64,000 bases of DNA from Solicoccozyma terricola. Its lineage: Eukaryota; Basidiomycota; Tremellomycetes; Filobasidiales; Piskurozymaceae. The stretch covers positions 362,684 through 426,683 of the forward strand of contig BCLD01000008.1 in the NCBI GenBank assembly GCA_001600875.1. Reading direction: 5' to 3'. Shown here in pieces: positions 23,013-35,009 of this stretch. The notes under the pieces were generated by a model. That model ran no database searches, was not told where the DNA came from, and was given only the letters and a program-made list of their open reading frames with translations. Numbering within the stretch: the first letter of the stretch is position 1; the number at the start of each line of letters is the position of its first letter. Made by a program: the position numbers and the translations under genes.

Positions 23013-25857
23013 TCATATATCAGGCAACTCCCGTTGCGCCAGTCTCTCATACCGGGACTCCTTCCAATTGTCCTCTGACAGCCGCTCAAAGATCGCCTTC
23101 TCATCGACATGGAAGACGGACAGCACGCCGTCCAGGTCCTCTTCGAATGTCAAGCCCTTTTGCCGTGCTCGCTCCTTTTCGCGAGCAACGATGGCCAGCG
23201 TTGCAGGGTTTCGACCCTCCAATATGGACAGAATTTCGTTTCTGTCCGGGAAGTAGAGTCTGTGAGGTAGGTGGATGGTGAGGAACTGTGGGCGTCATAC
23301 AGGGTGGGACACGCGAAACTAACCGTGGCTCTAATATCGCGAGAATCGCAAGAGCCACCCGAAAGATGTAACCGTCTCCTTGAAGCAGTATCTGTGCAAG
23401 CTCAATAGTTAAGCTCGAGAGATCCATCCTCCCAGTCGGGCGGTACCCACCTGATCCCACACCCTGCATGATGCCTCGAACGGTAGCTGATGGAGGAACA
23501 TTGTGGAGAAGTACGATGTCGGCAATCGAATGCCTAAATGTTTGCAATTCGCGTAAATCTTCGGGAAAAGGTCTGCTTGCAGGTTGTCGAATATCTAGCC
23601 GAAACCAGGATTGATTGTTTGCTTTCTCGTCAGTTTCACAACGACCCTTTGTACCACCACCATCGAGCTCACTCTAAAGTATGCTTCCGATTCGTCTGCC
23701 AGTCCACTATAGAAAGCGCGAAGTACGCCGCCTTCCAGAAGATTCCGCAAGGCGACGAATGCCAAAGGAGGGCTCATGGTCATGAGCAGCATCGCGGCTA
23801 ATAATGAAATGCCTGGAACCTTTTTTTCCACGATTTATGATCAATAAGTCTCCGAACTCCATCGAGAATGGCGATTTTCACTCACATAGCCTAGTCCCTC
23901 GTCCGTCCGACTGACATACCACGCACATATCAAGTCCTTTAACTCGTCTTGCAATGGTGAACCAGGTTGAAACAATTTGAGCACCGGGAAGACGTTCAAA
24001 GTTGACTCGTCGATCTGTCGTAAAACGTCCGAAGGGAATCGACCAGACTCGATTGCTCTGCGTGCTCGCATGTTGCAAGATTTGAATGAGCCTGATAACG
24101 CAAAGGTTTCCGTTGTCAGGCGACACGAACCACCATCAATCAGACAACAAATCTCGGCCTCTTTCACCTTTCGACAAAGCCAGCCCATTCCCGATGCACA
24201 TTGCCCACACTCTCCCTCTTAAATGAGAAGGACACCCTTCTTCCCAAACCTTTCTCAACTTTGGATCCTTAATCACCATTTCCTTCCATCCCGTCTTACT
24301 CCCATCCCCATACATCGCCAATATACTCTCCCAAACCGGTAAACTATCTTTCAACTTCTTTTCCCTCTCTTCCCGCATTGCAGCTTGTCTTTCTAGACGC
24401 TTGATATCAGCAGCTCGAGCAGCGGCCATCATTGTTTCCCATGCGTGAAGGTGAGCTTCATCTTCTTCGTGAGCTTTAGGAGGGAGATGAGCTTGACGAG
24501 TGTGAGATCGGACTTTATCGAGCATGCTTGGGCCTGTCGCTGGATGTTGAACCTCGAGTGTCGTTTTCGCTTGTCCAGTCGGGATTGTACCATCTGTATC
24601 CAACACCATTACTTTACCCTTCCCTTTCCCCTCGTGTTTATTCCCCTTTTTTAAACCCATCAAGAACGAAGTCCTCCTGTCTTTCCTCTCCTTCTTACCG
24701 GTTTCGGGCGCCGAAGCGTTGATAGGAGAAGTAGCGAGATAACTGGGTGATGTGTTTGGATCCAGCCCTTTTAAGATGAGAGCTGCTATAGTGGGATTAG
24801 CAGAATGGGGTATCGCTGGAGGTGCTGCAATTCTACCACCACCTTGAGATGGAGTGGTTGACGGGGATTGAAAGGTTGATGAAGACGGGGTTGGAGAGGG
24901 TGTGGCTTCGGATGCTTCTTGAGAGATTTGATTCTGACTCGTATGATCCTTCTCCTCATGAATTGAATCATCTCTTGTCATCGTCTTATGGAAATTCCCA
25001 TTCCCACTCGTCTTTGCTGTCGAGTTCTTCCTTGGTGAATTAGACGTCGTCGTAGAAGATGACCGTCTCAAGAATCCTCCTAGACCTGATCTCCTCTCTT
25101 CTCCATTCGTCCAGGTCTCACTCCCGGATTGAGACGGTTTCATTAGATTTGGTCGTCGTGAGTGTGCGGAAGGGTTTGAAGTGGAAACTGAATCGTCATC
25201 AGCGAGAGAGATTGATTCGAATGGAAGAGAAGCCGGAAGCGGTGTTGGAACTCTTCCTCCACCATTCGAATCACCATCTCCAACTCTCGATTCAATCCGA
25301 CGACCATTCTCTATCCAACTTGATCTTCTTCTACTCCCACTTCCGTCAACCCATGTAGGTTGTAAATCATTATCCTCGGTCGCATTGTGAACCCATGGCG
25401 AGAGACGAGAATCGTTTGCAGGAGGTGTAATTGATATACCTGGAGGTGTGGATGTTGTAGACCGAGGGATGAATGATGGTGATGGTGGTGGCGGTGGTGA
25501 TGTTGATTTGAGATGTAATGATAAGGGGTTGGAGCGTTGTTTGGTAGGCGTTGGAAGAGGATTCAGAGTAGGTTGTTCATTGCCGGTCGTCTGCGATTCC
25601 TGTTCAATCAAAGTGGAAGCGTCCAGATGATCTGATCTTTCGTCGGTTGTTTCTTCTCCATGTAGTCCACCATGTTTAGATCCATCTGAGAGCGTTTGAG
25701 GGTGGCCATCCCGTTGGACACCTTCACTTTGCTGTCCAAGATGTATATCCTCCAGTTCCACATCCACATCCACTCGTTCATCCACGCCTCCACCCACCAT
25801 CCCACCCGCCGGCTCCGGATCGTTCAAGCTAATGTCCTTGTCCTCGATGTGGGCCAT
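23013..25857 (-). CDS. TBC-domain protein (TBC1D12/14-like) with altered catalytic motifs
   Basis: 833 residues from six exons: 24168-25857, 23886-24091, 23673-23819, 23451-23594, 23324-23391, 23013-23259. The first 500 residues are Ser/Pro-rich. The TBC domain starts near CPSHLRGRVWAMCIGNGLAL, a form typical of TBC1D12/14, and continues through LKLFQPGSPLQDELKDLICA, LPFEASCRVWDQ, and LAILEPRLYFPDR. In active TBC domains the arginine finger sits in IxxDxxR and the glutamine finger in YVQG. Here they read IDESTLN and YVPG, so both catalytic residues are replaced. It may therefore bind a Rab without stimulating GTP hydrolysis; that is inference. Start: the upstream in-frame codon at 25869 is GTG, so the ATG at 25857 was used. 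Confidence 0.88.
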
Positions 25858-26793
25858 GATTCGTACCACGCCCCCAGATCCCCTGACTATCGACTACGAC
25901 GCTGGAATGGTGAGATTGACTTGTATCATGGCGATGCATGTATGTACAACACCCAGGATCACCCTAAATGATTACGTAATCGTTGTTTCCAGGGGGGAAA
26001 TGAAATGATAATAAACCACTGCGGCCCCTTCCATCTCTCTCCATGACATACCAAAACACCATATGGAAGTGCAGAGGCGACGGAAATCCAAGTAGGAGCT
26101 TTGATCATGACCCATCGCTATTGGGAGAATCTAACTCTCATACGTGGACGTATGAATATCGACGAAGAGAAGGTCATGAGAGTTCTTTGGTAGGAGGTTA
26201 GTTGGGGTCGGGCGGGCGGGAGGGAGGGATGTTGGATTTGGAGATGATGTAAGAAGGGGGTTACGACGTGCGCTTGTGGTAGAACGATTTAACTGGGTTG
26301 TGTGGAAGGACGATATGGGAGATTTTCGGCGTGAACTCTGACTTTGAGTTTCTCGATTGATTTCTGATCGTTCTTTCGTCAGCTTTAAGATTCACATGAA
26401 AATGGAATCTATAGACGAGAACGAGATTCACCTCATTGAACTCGATCCCAACATTCTGTTTCTTAATATTGGAGAGTAGAACCATAAACCCTTGGGGGTT
26501 TTTTTTTTTCTACCTCGACATCGACCAACACAGCTCACAGCTCACCGCCGGGTGTTTCAAGAACCTATATGCCAATCCGAGGCAACCCTTCCGACCAACC
26601 CACAATCTCGAAACCACAACCAAAAGAAGGAGAGAAAAAAAAACAGGATTTCGTTTACTTCGTCGTCAAATATAATACAACGGCGTGGCCCCTTTTACCC
26701 AAAATCGTTTAAAACAACCTGTTCCATTTCCCCCCTTTCCCATTTCCCTGGTCCTCGTCCTTCGCATTCTCTTTCGCTGAAGAAAAGGACCTT
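25858..26793. promoter_or_regulatory. Intergenic upstream of the TBC gene, with a bZIP palindrome
   Basis: A 936-base gap between two minus-strand genes. TTACGTAA at 25972-25979, inside a longer palindrome (GATTACGTAATC), lies about 115 bases upstream of the TBC gene start; this is the classic Yap-type bZIP site (family knowledge). A possible small spliced frame on the minus strand near 26310-26500 is discussed in findings. Nothing else is recognised. Confidence 0.4.
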
Positions 26794-27429
26794 CTAATTC
26801 CCTCCACTACTTCTCTTCATACCCTCCATCAAATCCCTCCATTGCCCTTCAACATCCCTAACCTCCTTTTCCAAATATTTCGATTTTTTAATCAATGATG
26901 CGATATCATCATCGAGTGATTTTTGTTGGATATGAGATGTGGTTAGGATTTTGGTTGGTGGATGTGCTAGGAACCTGCGGGGTGAGTGAATGGAGTTTCG
27001 GTGGTAAGTACCAAAAAGAGTATCTAAGGACATTTGGGGAGAGAGAAAAAAAAAAGAGGGTGGGAAATAAAAGCACATACATCTTCCCAACACTCTTATA
27101 CATCCCAACCTCACCCTCCGCATTTCCCTCCCCTCCACCAACAACTCCAGGTATACTTTCCAACTGTTGAATTGTTAAATCTAATACCCGTTTTTCTCTA
27201 GTTTTTACTTGTATTTGTGCGGATACTGAAGCTAGGGATTTTTGGGATTGGATGTGAGATGATTGGATTTGTTGGAGGATCTGGTTGGTGGGGGGGGGGG
27301 TGATGGGTGGATGGATGGTGTTCATGGGAGAAAAGAGGATGTCAGTTGGGAAATGAGACCGAGAGGAGTGGACTGTGAAGGGAAGTGACAACATACTTTG
27401 TGGATAGTGTCATCTGATAAGTTGGCCAT
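26794..27429 (-). CDS. PFD1: Prefoldin subunit 1
   Basis: Beta-type subunit of the hexameric cytosolic prefoldin chaperone, which passes nascent actin and tubulin to the CCT chaperonin. Three exons (27397-27429, 27081-27280, 26794-26974) give 137 residues, close to the family size. The first exon codes for MANLSDDTIHK only. The first long helix is ILQQIQSSHIQSQKSLASVS; the central beta part includes TREKRVLDLTIQQLESIPG and MYKSVGKMF, the hallmark of Pfd1; the second helix is SLIKKSKYLEKEVRDVEGQW. The polypyrimidine tract before exon 2 is a C run of 11. The gene is divergent from the SER3 gene. Confidence 0.9.
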
Positions 27430-27953
27430 GGTTGTTTTGGAATGGTAGAGGTTGAGTCGAGTTTTCGGGCGTCGTAGAGAGAGGTGGGAAGGGTTAAAGG
27501 GACCATGACTGTTATCAATCTTATCACAGGTCGATGGTGACGTGGCAGGAAAGTTGCTTATCAGTCCCGCCCCCTCTTAGAATAATACGTGTCATTAGAT
27601 GTGCCCCAACCTCCTCTTATCACTCTTACTTTTAACTCGCTCACAAAATATGACGTGTTTGTCTCGCCACCCGACCGGGACCAAAAATGTTCTCAGCTGT
27701 TTGCGTGATTTCGGGTTACATCGTTCGGAATAAATCAGCATCGAGGCATCATCCATCCCATCCCATCCCACCTCATCATCTTCATTCGGAGTACATCGAG
27801 TCATGTAAGTCGCAATCAGTCACGACTGCTTACATCCTCTTATACATTCACCACTCACAAATCGTACTCTTGTTTCATACATCTCATCAGCATCATCCAT
27901 CTACCGTTCCAAGACTAGAAGAGAGAGCAAAAAAAAAGTCCGACTTATTAGAC
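27430..27953. promoter_or_regulatory. Divergent promoter of PFD1 and SER3
   Basis: A 524-base region. It contains GGTGACGTGGCAGG at 27536-27549, identical over 14 bases to a site in the eS21/PUS4 divergent promoter, and a TGACGT at 27651-27656. The last 50 bases before the SER3 ATG are purine-rich. Confidence 0.5.
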
Positions 27954-30271
27954 ATGGTCCCACCACCACCACCTCAATCCACCCGACGAGCGTCAGTTAG
28001 CGCATCGTCACCTCCATCCTCGTAAGTCACATCTCCTACATTACACACACATCAATAAATTGTCACTGACCCACCTTTCCGATTCTTTTTGGGTTTCAAA
28101 AGCATTCCAATCCCACCGAATACTAAGAATTTCCCTGTCTCGTTTGAAGCGGGTTCACCACCTACCTCAGGGATGATGGGAAGTATTGGAAGTCCGACTC
28201 ATACTTTTTCTGTGAGTAGGGAGTGAAGTGAGGGGCGAAGGCGCACATGAGCGTAGCGAAAAGTTCTTTTCTCGCGCGAGCACAGTGAGAATGTCCTGAA
28301 ACGGAGCGAAGATTCTTTCGTCTTCGCTTTGCGCAGCGAGCCAAAATGTCTTGTTAGGATATGGAAGAATCTTGTGTTGCAACGTACTAACATCATCATC
28401 CAATCCACCCGTCCACCAATCCCACCTATCAGACATCGACGTCGCCACCAGCCCGACAACAATCATCGATAGCACGTCAACTCCACGCCTTTCTCCCATC
28501 CACATTCCCGACCTCTTCCACTTCAAGCTCTGATTCAGAGGGGAAGGGAGATAGGAAAAGTGGGAAATTGAGAGTCTTGTTGGTGGAGAATATCAGTAGG
28601 GAAGCTGTTGATTATTTGGTAGCGGAGGGGTTCCATGTGAGTGTGGGGATATTTTGTCCTCTAGGAAGGGAAGGGAGAAAGAAAGAGAGAGTGAAAGAAA
28701 AGCGTTCTCGAAATGTCTTGGTCTTGATTCAACCCTTCCTAAATTCAAGTCTTGTGGAGCATGAAGCTTCGACATGAATCGTTTCAAGCGTCTCTTCTGC
28801 AATTACCTTCCCTTCTCATCGATCCATATACTGATACACCCTACCCCACCCAACCCCTCTCCTCCAGGTCGATCACTTCACCAAAGCCTTTTCAGAGACT
28901 GAACTCTTGGAGAAGATCGGATCGTACCATGCGATCGGGATCAGGAGTAAGACGAAGATGACGGCGAAAGTCATCAAGGCTGCTAGTCAGGTAGGTTACC
29001 GGAACTTGTGTTGAAAGGGGGGAAAAGGAATCATTCTAATAGCCTGACTCTTTTTTTCCTCCGATGGTTTGCGTCTGTTTTTCTTTGTTGTCCTTTTTTT
29101 TTTGGCCTATGTGGTGTTTCCTCCCTCCATCTCCACGCCTCGCCTTCGACTTGGCTCTCACAGCTTCTCGCCATCGGTTGCTTCTGCATCGGTACCAACC
29201 AAGTCGACCTCCAAACTGCCGCTCAACACGGTATCGCCGTCTTCAATTCCCCATTCTCAAACTCTCGATCCGTCGCTGAACTAGTGATCTGTGAAATCAT
29301 CGCACTGTCACGACAACTCATCGATCGTGGACAAGAAATGCGTCAAGGTATTTGGAACAAGGTTTCCAAGGGTTGTTGGGAAGTTCGTGGGAAGACGCTT
29401 GGGATCGTTGGGTACGGTCATATTGGAGCTCAACTCTCTGTTCTTTCAGAGGCGTTCGGTATCTCCGTCATCTACTATGATGTCGTTCCTATCATGCCGC
29501 TTGGTTCAGCGCGTCAGGTGGACACGATGGAAGCTCTACTCAACCAAGCTGATTTCGTCACGCTACATGTCCCGGAACTTCCGGAAACAGTGAACATGAT
29601 CGGCGCTACCGAGCTCGCGCAGATGAAGGACGGCGCGTATCTAATCAACAACGCCCGTGGGAAAGTCGTAGATCTTCCCGCACTCGTCGATGCACTAGAA
29701 TCTGGACACCTCGCTGGTGCAGCAGTAGACGTCTTCCCTTCGGAGCCTGGATCCAACGGTCCTGGATTCAATGACAACCTCGGCGGATTCATCCAGCGTC
29801 TTCGACAACTGCCCAACCTCATCCTCACCCCGCATATTGGCGGGTCAACAGAGGAAGCACAACGTTCTATCGGTGCAGAGGTTGGTCAAGCTCTCGTTCG
29901 ATACCTAAACTACGGTACATCCATTGGCGCCGTTAATTTCCCCGAGGTTGATCTTCGAGCAATCACCAACGCGGACGAAAGACATATCAGGGTCTGTCAC
30001 GTTCACAAGAACGAACCGGGTGTATTGCGCGCCATCAATCAGATCTTGGGAAGCCATAACATCGAGAAGCAATTTTCGGATTCAAAAGGGGATATCGCAT
30101 ACCTCATGGCTGACATCTCCGGTGTTGGTGAAGGAGAGGTCAAGGATATATATGCAGCTATTCGGGATACAAGGGCGAACATCCTCACTAGGTTACTTTG
30201 TGAGTGTCGGGAGGGAAGTTTTCAGTCGTAGGGATGAATGCTCAAAAATATTTTTGGTCTCTGCAGACTAA
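27954..30271 (+). CDS. SER3: D-3-phosphoglycerate dehydrogenase
   Basis: First step of serine synthesis: 3-phosphoglycerate plus NAD to 3-phosphohydroxypyruvate, cytosolic. Six exons (27954-28021, 28103-28211, 28433-28636, 28868-28990, 29164-30199, 30267-30271) give 514 residues. The final exon holds only part of a Tyr codon and the stop (end LLTRLLY-type). An N-terminal Ser/Pro-rich extension of about 110 residues precedes the catalytic core (KLRVLLVENISREAVDYL). The NAD glycine motif is GIVGYGHIGAQLS; catalytic residues lie in NNARGKVVDLPALVDAL (Arg), LAGAAVDVFPSEP (Glu region) and LTPHIGGSTEEAQ (His). A C-terminal ACT domain follows (HVHKNEPGVLRAINQIL), the usual serine-binding feedback site. 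Intron 2 (221 nt) contains the GCGAAGCGAGC-type repeat also found in PUS4 intron 1. Confidence 0.95.
28226..28345. repeat. Degenerate GCGWAGCGAGC repeat in SER3 intron 2
   Basis: Words such as GAGCGTAGCGAAAAG, GCGCGAGCACAGTGAG, CGGAGCGAAGATTC and GCGCAGCGAGCC follow one another at 25-35 base spacing. The same word family fills much of PUS4 intron 1. The stretch lies wholly within the intron. Confidence 0.7.
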
Positions 30272-30556
30272 AGGAAATCGACACACCCCAAAAACATTCA
30301 CCGCCCATGCACCCGACTGTACCTAAAATCAAAACCGCTGTCTTCAACAAAACCCTGTAATACTAGCTTCAACGCGAGGCTCATGTGCTCATCGATGCTC
30401 ATTCCGCTTCCATTAGAGAAAGAAATGCCATTGATCTTCAATGCCCGGTGTGCCAGAATTACAATATAAAAATTTAAATATGGAATGATTCGTGATGCCG
30501 TGAGAATGCTACAGAGTCCGTCGTGATGCCACCAGGTAATCGATCGTGAGGAGGAT
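30272..30556. other. Convergent spacer between SER3 and RAD51
   Basis: 285 bases holding the two 3' ends. Nothing else recognised. Confidence 0.45.
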
Positions 30557-32622
30557 TCACTTGTCGCCTTCATCTTCAGGTTCGCCAATGCCGTTTGGAC
30601 TGGAGTGTGACAAGCGGTAATCAGCGTGGGATTCGTCAGGTACCTGGATGACTACCTTGACCCACTTGATCGCAAACACCGCTTCAGCTTCGGGTAGACA
30701 TGGACTGAATGATGTACGGGAATGTTTAGCACGAGTCGGGGGTACGGGTATGTTTTAGTGATTACTATTCACCTGTCAACGATTTTACACACTCGCGATG
30801 CACCCCTGCCCTTGCGGAGGGATAGACGAGTGGTAGAAGCATGTGCCCTAACAAAGAGAGCACGAGATGAGCGTCGTTGCCAGAATACCCTAAGATCAAA
30901 CAAGGATACTCACATGATGTTTCCTCCGCTACCAGTGAAGAAAAATCGGAACCACCAATCAGCTCATCGCATCGTAGCGTCGGGATGGTTAAACTCACAT
31001 TGGCTTCTTTGGGTCAGCTCCAGCAAACATTCCACCATCAACCTGCGCAACGACTTGATTCGTAACGACGACAGCCACACCAAACTACACGGAGACGATT
31101 GTCCAAAAACCATATGTCAGTGGTCCAGTGCAAGATATTAATACTTCCCCCCCCCCCCCCCCCTTCTTCAAACGACTCACCTCATCGGCCAACCTCTGCA
31201 ACATACGAAGGAACTTTGCCAAGTGCGTCTGCCTCGCTGACAACTCGCCACGTCCAGAGAAATCGGTTCGGTATAGAGAAGTGCAGGAATCAACTATAAG
31301 GAGAGCAAATCTTTCAGGAGTAGGAGAGATCATCAATATCGTTGTAAAATCTTACCAACGCGGTGTTGCGTTGCAACTCACCTCGATTCCGCCATCATCG
31401 CGCTTGCTTGAACTAACAACTGCATCTGATGATCCGAGTTATACGCTCTAGCATATGCGATATTATCCAACACCTCTTCACCATTCAATCCGAACCTCTC
31501 CGCTACAGATAACATTCGAACAGGTCGGAATGTTCCCTCGGTATCGATGTATAAGCATTTACCTTCTCCGCCGCCCATAGAGATGGGAAGTTGGCAAGTG
31601 ACAGCGAGTGTGTGACAAATTTGGGATTTACCAGTTCGAAATTCACCTGGAGAGTTAATGATAAAAGAGAGGGAGAGAAGAAAGTTGTATTATGATGAGA
31701 AATTATTTTAACGCTGGGATAATTTCTTTAGGGCGGGCCCTACGTACTCACCAAATAGCTCGGTAATTGCTCCAGTCTCGATACCACCACCCAAGATCGT
31801 GTCCAATCCTGTACTACCCGTCGAGATATGTACGAGCTCGGAACGACGAGAGTGGATCTCAGTGGCGGTCGTGAATCCCATGGGGATGAGTCGACATGCT
31901 GAAATTTCCGGGGGAAGAGAAAGAACGGTTGCGAAAATGGAAATGTCAGTTTTTTTTCTTTATAATTCTTAGATATCCGTCTCCTTCTCATTCAACTCGG
32001 ACCATCCCCTGCCTCTCTTTTATCCCATGAGATTTCTCGATAACATATGCAAGGAAGCCACGTCGGTTTGCTCTTTCCAATATTGACCCGGGTTTCCTCA
32101 ATTTGCGCCTTGCATTCACTCCTTTCCGAAAACCTTGCTCCGTAGCACCACCAATGACGACGCGAAGATTTTGTGTAAATTTTTCCACTCACCCTCCATC
32201 AATATTTTATCCGCCTTTGCTTCACTAATCCCCTTAATAGTGCACAATGTCTTCTTGGGAGTGAACGCAACAGCTTCAACGGTATGATATCCTGCTTCTG
32301 CTAATTTCTTGGTATCCGCAGAGGAAATCCCAGCTTCCTGTTGTGGTTTTTTTTGGAATGAACAAGAAGAGAGTGGGAAGTTGGACAGAAAGGAGATGGA
32401 AGATTAATTTGGGATTGATGTGATGAAAAGAAAGAGCGAAAAAAAAAACGACCAGGGTTAACGAACGTCAGCTACACAAGACCGGGTTTTTTTCTCAATA
32501 CCCTCATCGAGAATATTCGGGTGGTGAATCACCTGTAATTTCGCAACCAACATTGGCGCATTCAAACACTCCTCATCTTCCATCTCTTCATCGGCTGGGA
32601 CTTCTTCTTGGGTCATCGTCAT
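30557..32622 (-). CDS. RAD51: DNA repair recombinase Rad51
   Basis: Strand-exchange protein that forms filaments on single-stranded DNA in homologous recombination. The N-terminus is acidic ([18 protein letters not shown]), then a helix-hairpin-helix part ([37 protein letters not shown]). The Walker A motif is GE-FRTGKSQ, split by an intron; the block [20 protein letters not shown], Walker [16 protein letters not shown], and [20 protein letters not shown] follow. The C-terminus has [13 protein letters not shown] and [22 protein letters not shown] and CLPEAEA separate Rad51 from Dmc1 (family knowledge). The last intron joins 'AA' to 'T' for Asn before [13 protein letters not shown]. An intron near 31147-31163 holds a 17-nt C run on the plus strand. 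The gene is divergent from seipin. Confidence 0.95.
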
Positions 32623-33000
32623 GCTGGGCGTGTGGGGTTGGTTGAGAGCGGTCGGGGGGAGAGGGAAGGGGGGGGGGATTTTCGACGGTGACGACTGAAC
32701 TCGGAGCTATGGAAGGTCTTGCGGGGTGATAGGGATGCAAGTCAAGGGCCATATCTTCCCAGCCGCACCGACAGAGAGACTACTCACCTGGGGGATGGAT
32801 GCTGTAGCTGTGTCTGATGATGCGTTGGGTGATGTGTTTCTAGCTGGCTGTCCGATCCAAATCAATAACAAACCATCACGAGTCCGTCGACGCGTATCAG
32901 ATCAGATCGACGACCGGGGCGGAAGGTCGGTCGGGGTCGGGCGTCGGTGGATTCATCACATCGCTCCTGTCCACGCCTTCCTCACCAAACATCCACCACC
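32623..33000. promoter_or_regulatory. Divergent promoter of RAD51 and seipin
   Basis: 378 bases. A G run of 10 lies at 32668-32677, just upstream of RAD51. ACGCGT (a possible MBF cell-cycle box) occurs at 32890-32895, but the hexamer also occurs by chance in several coding regions of this window, so support is weak. An alternative in-frame seipin ATG lies at 32947. Confidence 0.35.
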
Positions 33001-34804
33001 ATGGACCAATCAACCCTTCGTCGTCGTAGCAATCATCAATCCCAATCTACAACATATCCCTTCGCATCATCCGACGTTAATCGCGCTCATCCAACAACAT
33101 TCAATGATTTCGTCATGACTTTGCTTCGATACCTCCTCATGCCGTGAGTTGGCCCGCATGTTCAGCATGGGGAGAAATACCCTTTTTCCTCTCAGTCTGG
33201 CTCATAACCAACATACTGAAACCATATAAAACTCAATCAGAATCACTGTCCCCCTCACGCTGATACATCAATTGATAACCTCACCACTTACCCTCTCACT
33301 CATCCTTCGACTCATCCTCCTCTTTCTTTTGTTAGCAGCGAGTGGACTCATGAGTGTTATAGCAGTAGGAACCTTTTGGTGGACATGGGGAAGAGCGGGG
33401 ACGGTAGAAGTTGAAGGTTGGTTGGTCTACGGGTGGGTTTACTATCAAGCGTTATGAAAAGGTAAAGGACTTTTTAACAGGCTGACAGGAGGGTTTCGTT
33501 CCTCGGTCGGTTAAAAAAAAAATCAGATCAAGGCAAAACCCAATTCCACATTCTTTGATCCTCTTCCCGACGTCTCTTTCATTCCCGGAAGATGTAAAAT
33601 ACGATGTAGAGGTTGAAATGGAATTGATCAAGCCAAAGGGAGCAACTTCAGCTCATGAGATGGGTGAGGCTTTTTTCAAAGGTTGTCGATGGTTTGCTGA
33701 CAATCAACGAAAGAGCCGTTTAACTAAATACAATCTTGCGGTCGTTTTCCCTTTAATTCATAGATAATTTCATGTTATCGTTGGATTTTCTATCTGAAAA
33801 GTCTTCAGACCCAATACGATCTATATCACAACCGGTTAGTGTTTTGGGGGTTTTTGACCAAACCCATTCTCAGCTGAATGATCCCTTCGCCCCCGGGCCA
33901 ACTTCTTTCCGCAGTGTCTTCCAGCACAACCATATTCCGTATCCTACTTCCCATCCTTCTCCCCTCATTTCCCATCTCTCAACCCCCTTTCCCACATCCC
34001 TTCTCTCCCATTCCTCCCCGTCCCACCTTCAACAAAGTTACGCAAACCTTCACCCCAAGTGACATCCTTAATCCGTCCTATGCTAACCGGTCAAAACGGT
34101 GTGGTTTTACGTCCACATCGTGGTCCAAGAGTTGGAGGAGTTAGTGTGAAAGTTGGGAGAGAAGATGAGAGAGGTGGGAAAGAAGTGGCGACAACGGGTT
34201 GGGTTATCGTGAGATTCAAACCGAGACCAACTGGAATTCGGTCAGTTTCGATCTTCTGCATCAAAAATTCCTCACGATATGGAGAAAATCGGTGGCTGAT
34301 GTTTAAATAAAAAAATCCCGAATGATCAGGTGGATCCTTACTGCTCACCCTTTACCACCCCTCCTCATCCTCCCTCCAATCGCATTATCAATGACAATCT
34401 CTTCTGCCCTCTTCGCATACTTCCTCTTAATGTGTTGTTTCTCAGGTCGCTCGTCCACAGACAATCAATCAACAATTGGCAAGACGACTTCTCAGTCTGC
34501 TTTGAATCCAAGCACAAACAAGACATTGATGAGATCTATCCCTCCACCATCGACATATACCGACGTGACGGATCGTAGAGTACCCAGTACAGCAATCGTT
34601 GATTCGTCCGTAACCACATCACCTTCTTCCTCAAGCGCGGTGTTTGATACTCCTATTCAAAGTCATAGTCTTCTAGATGAGGGAATAATACCTTCAAGGA
34701 GTGAGGATGGAACGCTCGAGACTACGAGCGAGGCTAGGACGCCGACGACTGAGGAAGGGACTTGGAGTGATGTTGGGGAAGGGGAGACGACGGAGGGAGA
34801 GTAG
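33001..34804 (+). CDS. SEI1: Seipin (lipid-droplet assembly protein)
   Basis: ER membrane protein that sets lipid-droplet size and number at ER-droplet junctions. Six exons (33001-33143, 33241-33432, 33527-33663, 33764-33834, 33915-34240, 34330-34804) give 447 residues. Topology fits seipin: a first membrane helix (LRLILLFLLLAASGLMSVIA), a lumenal beta-rich domain with YDVEVEMELIKP and DNFMLSLDFLSEK (the conserved 'x-N-F-M-x-x-L' strand), then TGWVIVRFKPRPTGIRWIL and a second membrane helix (LILPPIALSMTISSALFAYF). The C-terminal 115 residues are Ser/Thr-rich and cytosolic. The exon 4 to 5 junction was chosen on phase and frame continuity; that loop is poorly conserved and less certain. Confidence 0.85.
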
Positions 34805-35009
34805 GGGTATGTATGCGAATTGGGGAGACTGCACGATTCGTTGTTGTTAATATTGCAATTACAATTGAATGATGATTGATTTAGGGATTCCTTGATTTAT
34901 TATGTTGTTTAGTTGTGCGTCTCATGGTAGAACAATCACACAGGATACTTTTTTTCTTTTCTTTCGAATACACTCCTTACATTCTGTTCAACGATGATAG
35001 AACCATCCA

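Noticed and set aside
32890..32895. ACGCGT (MBF box) upstream of RAD51
   Set aside because: The hexamer also occurs in coding DNA of this window (for example near 15727, 17000, 38570 and 47119), so one copy is not evidence of cell-cycle control.
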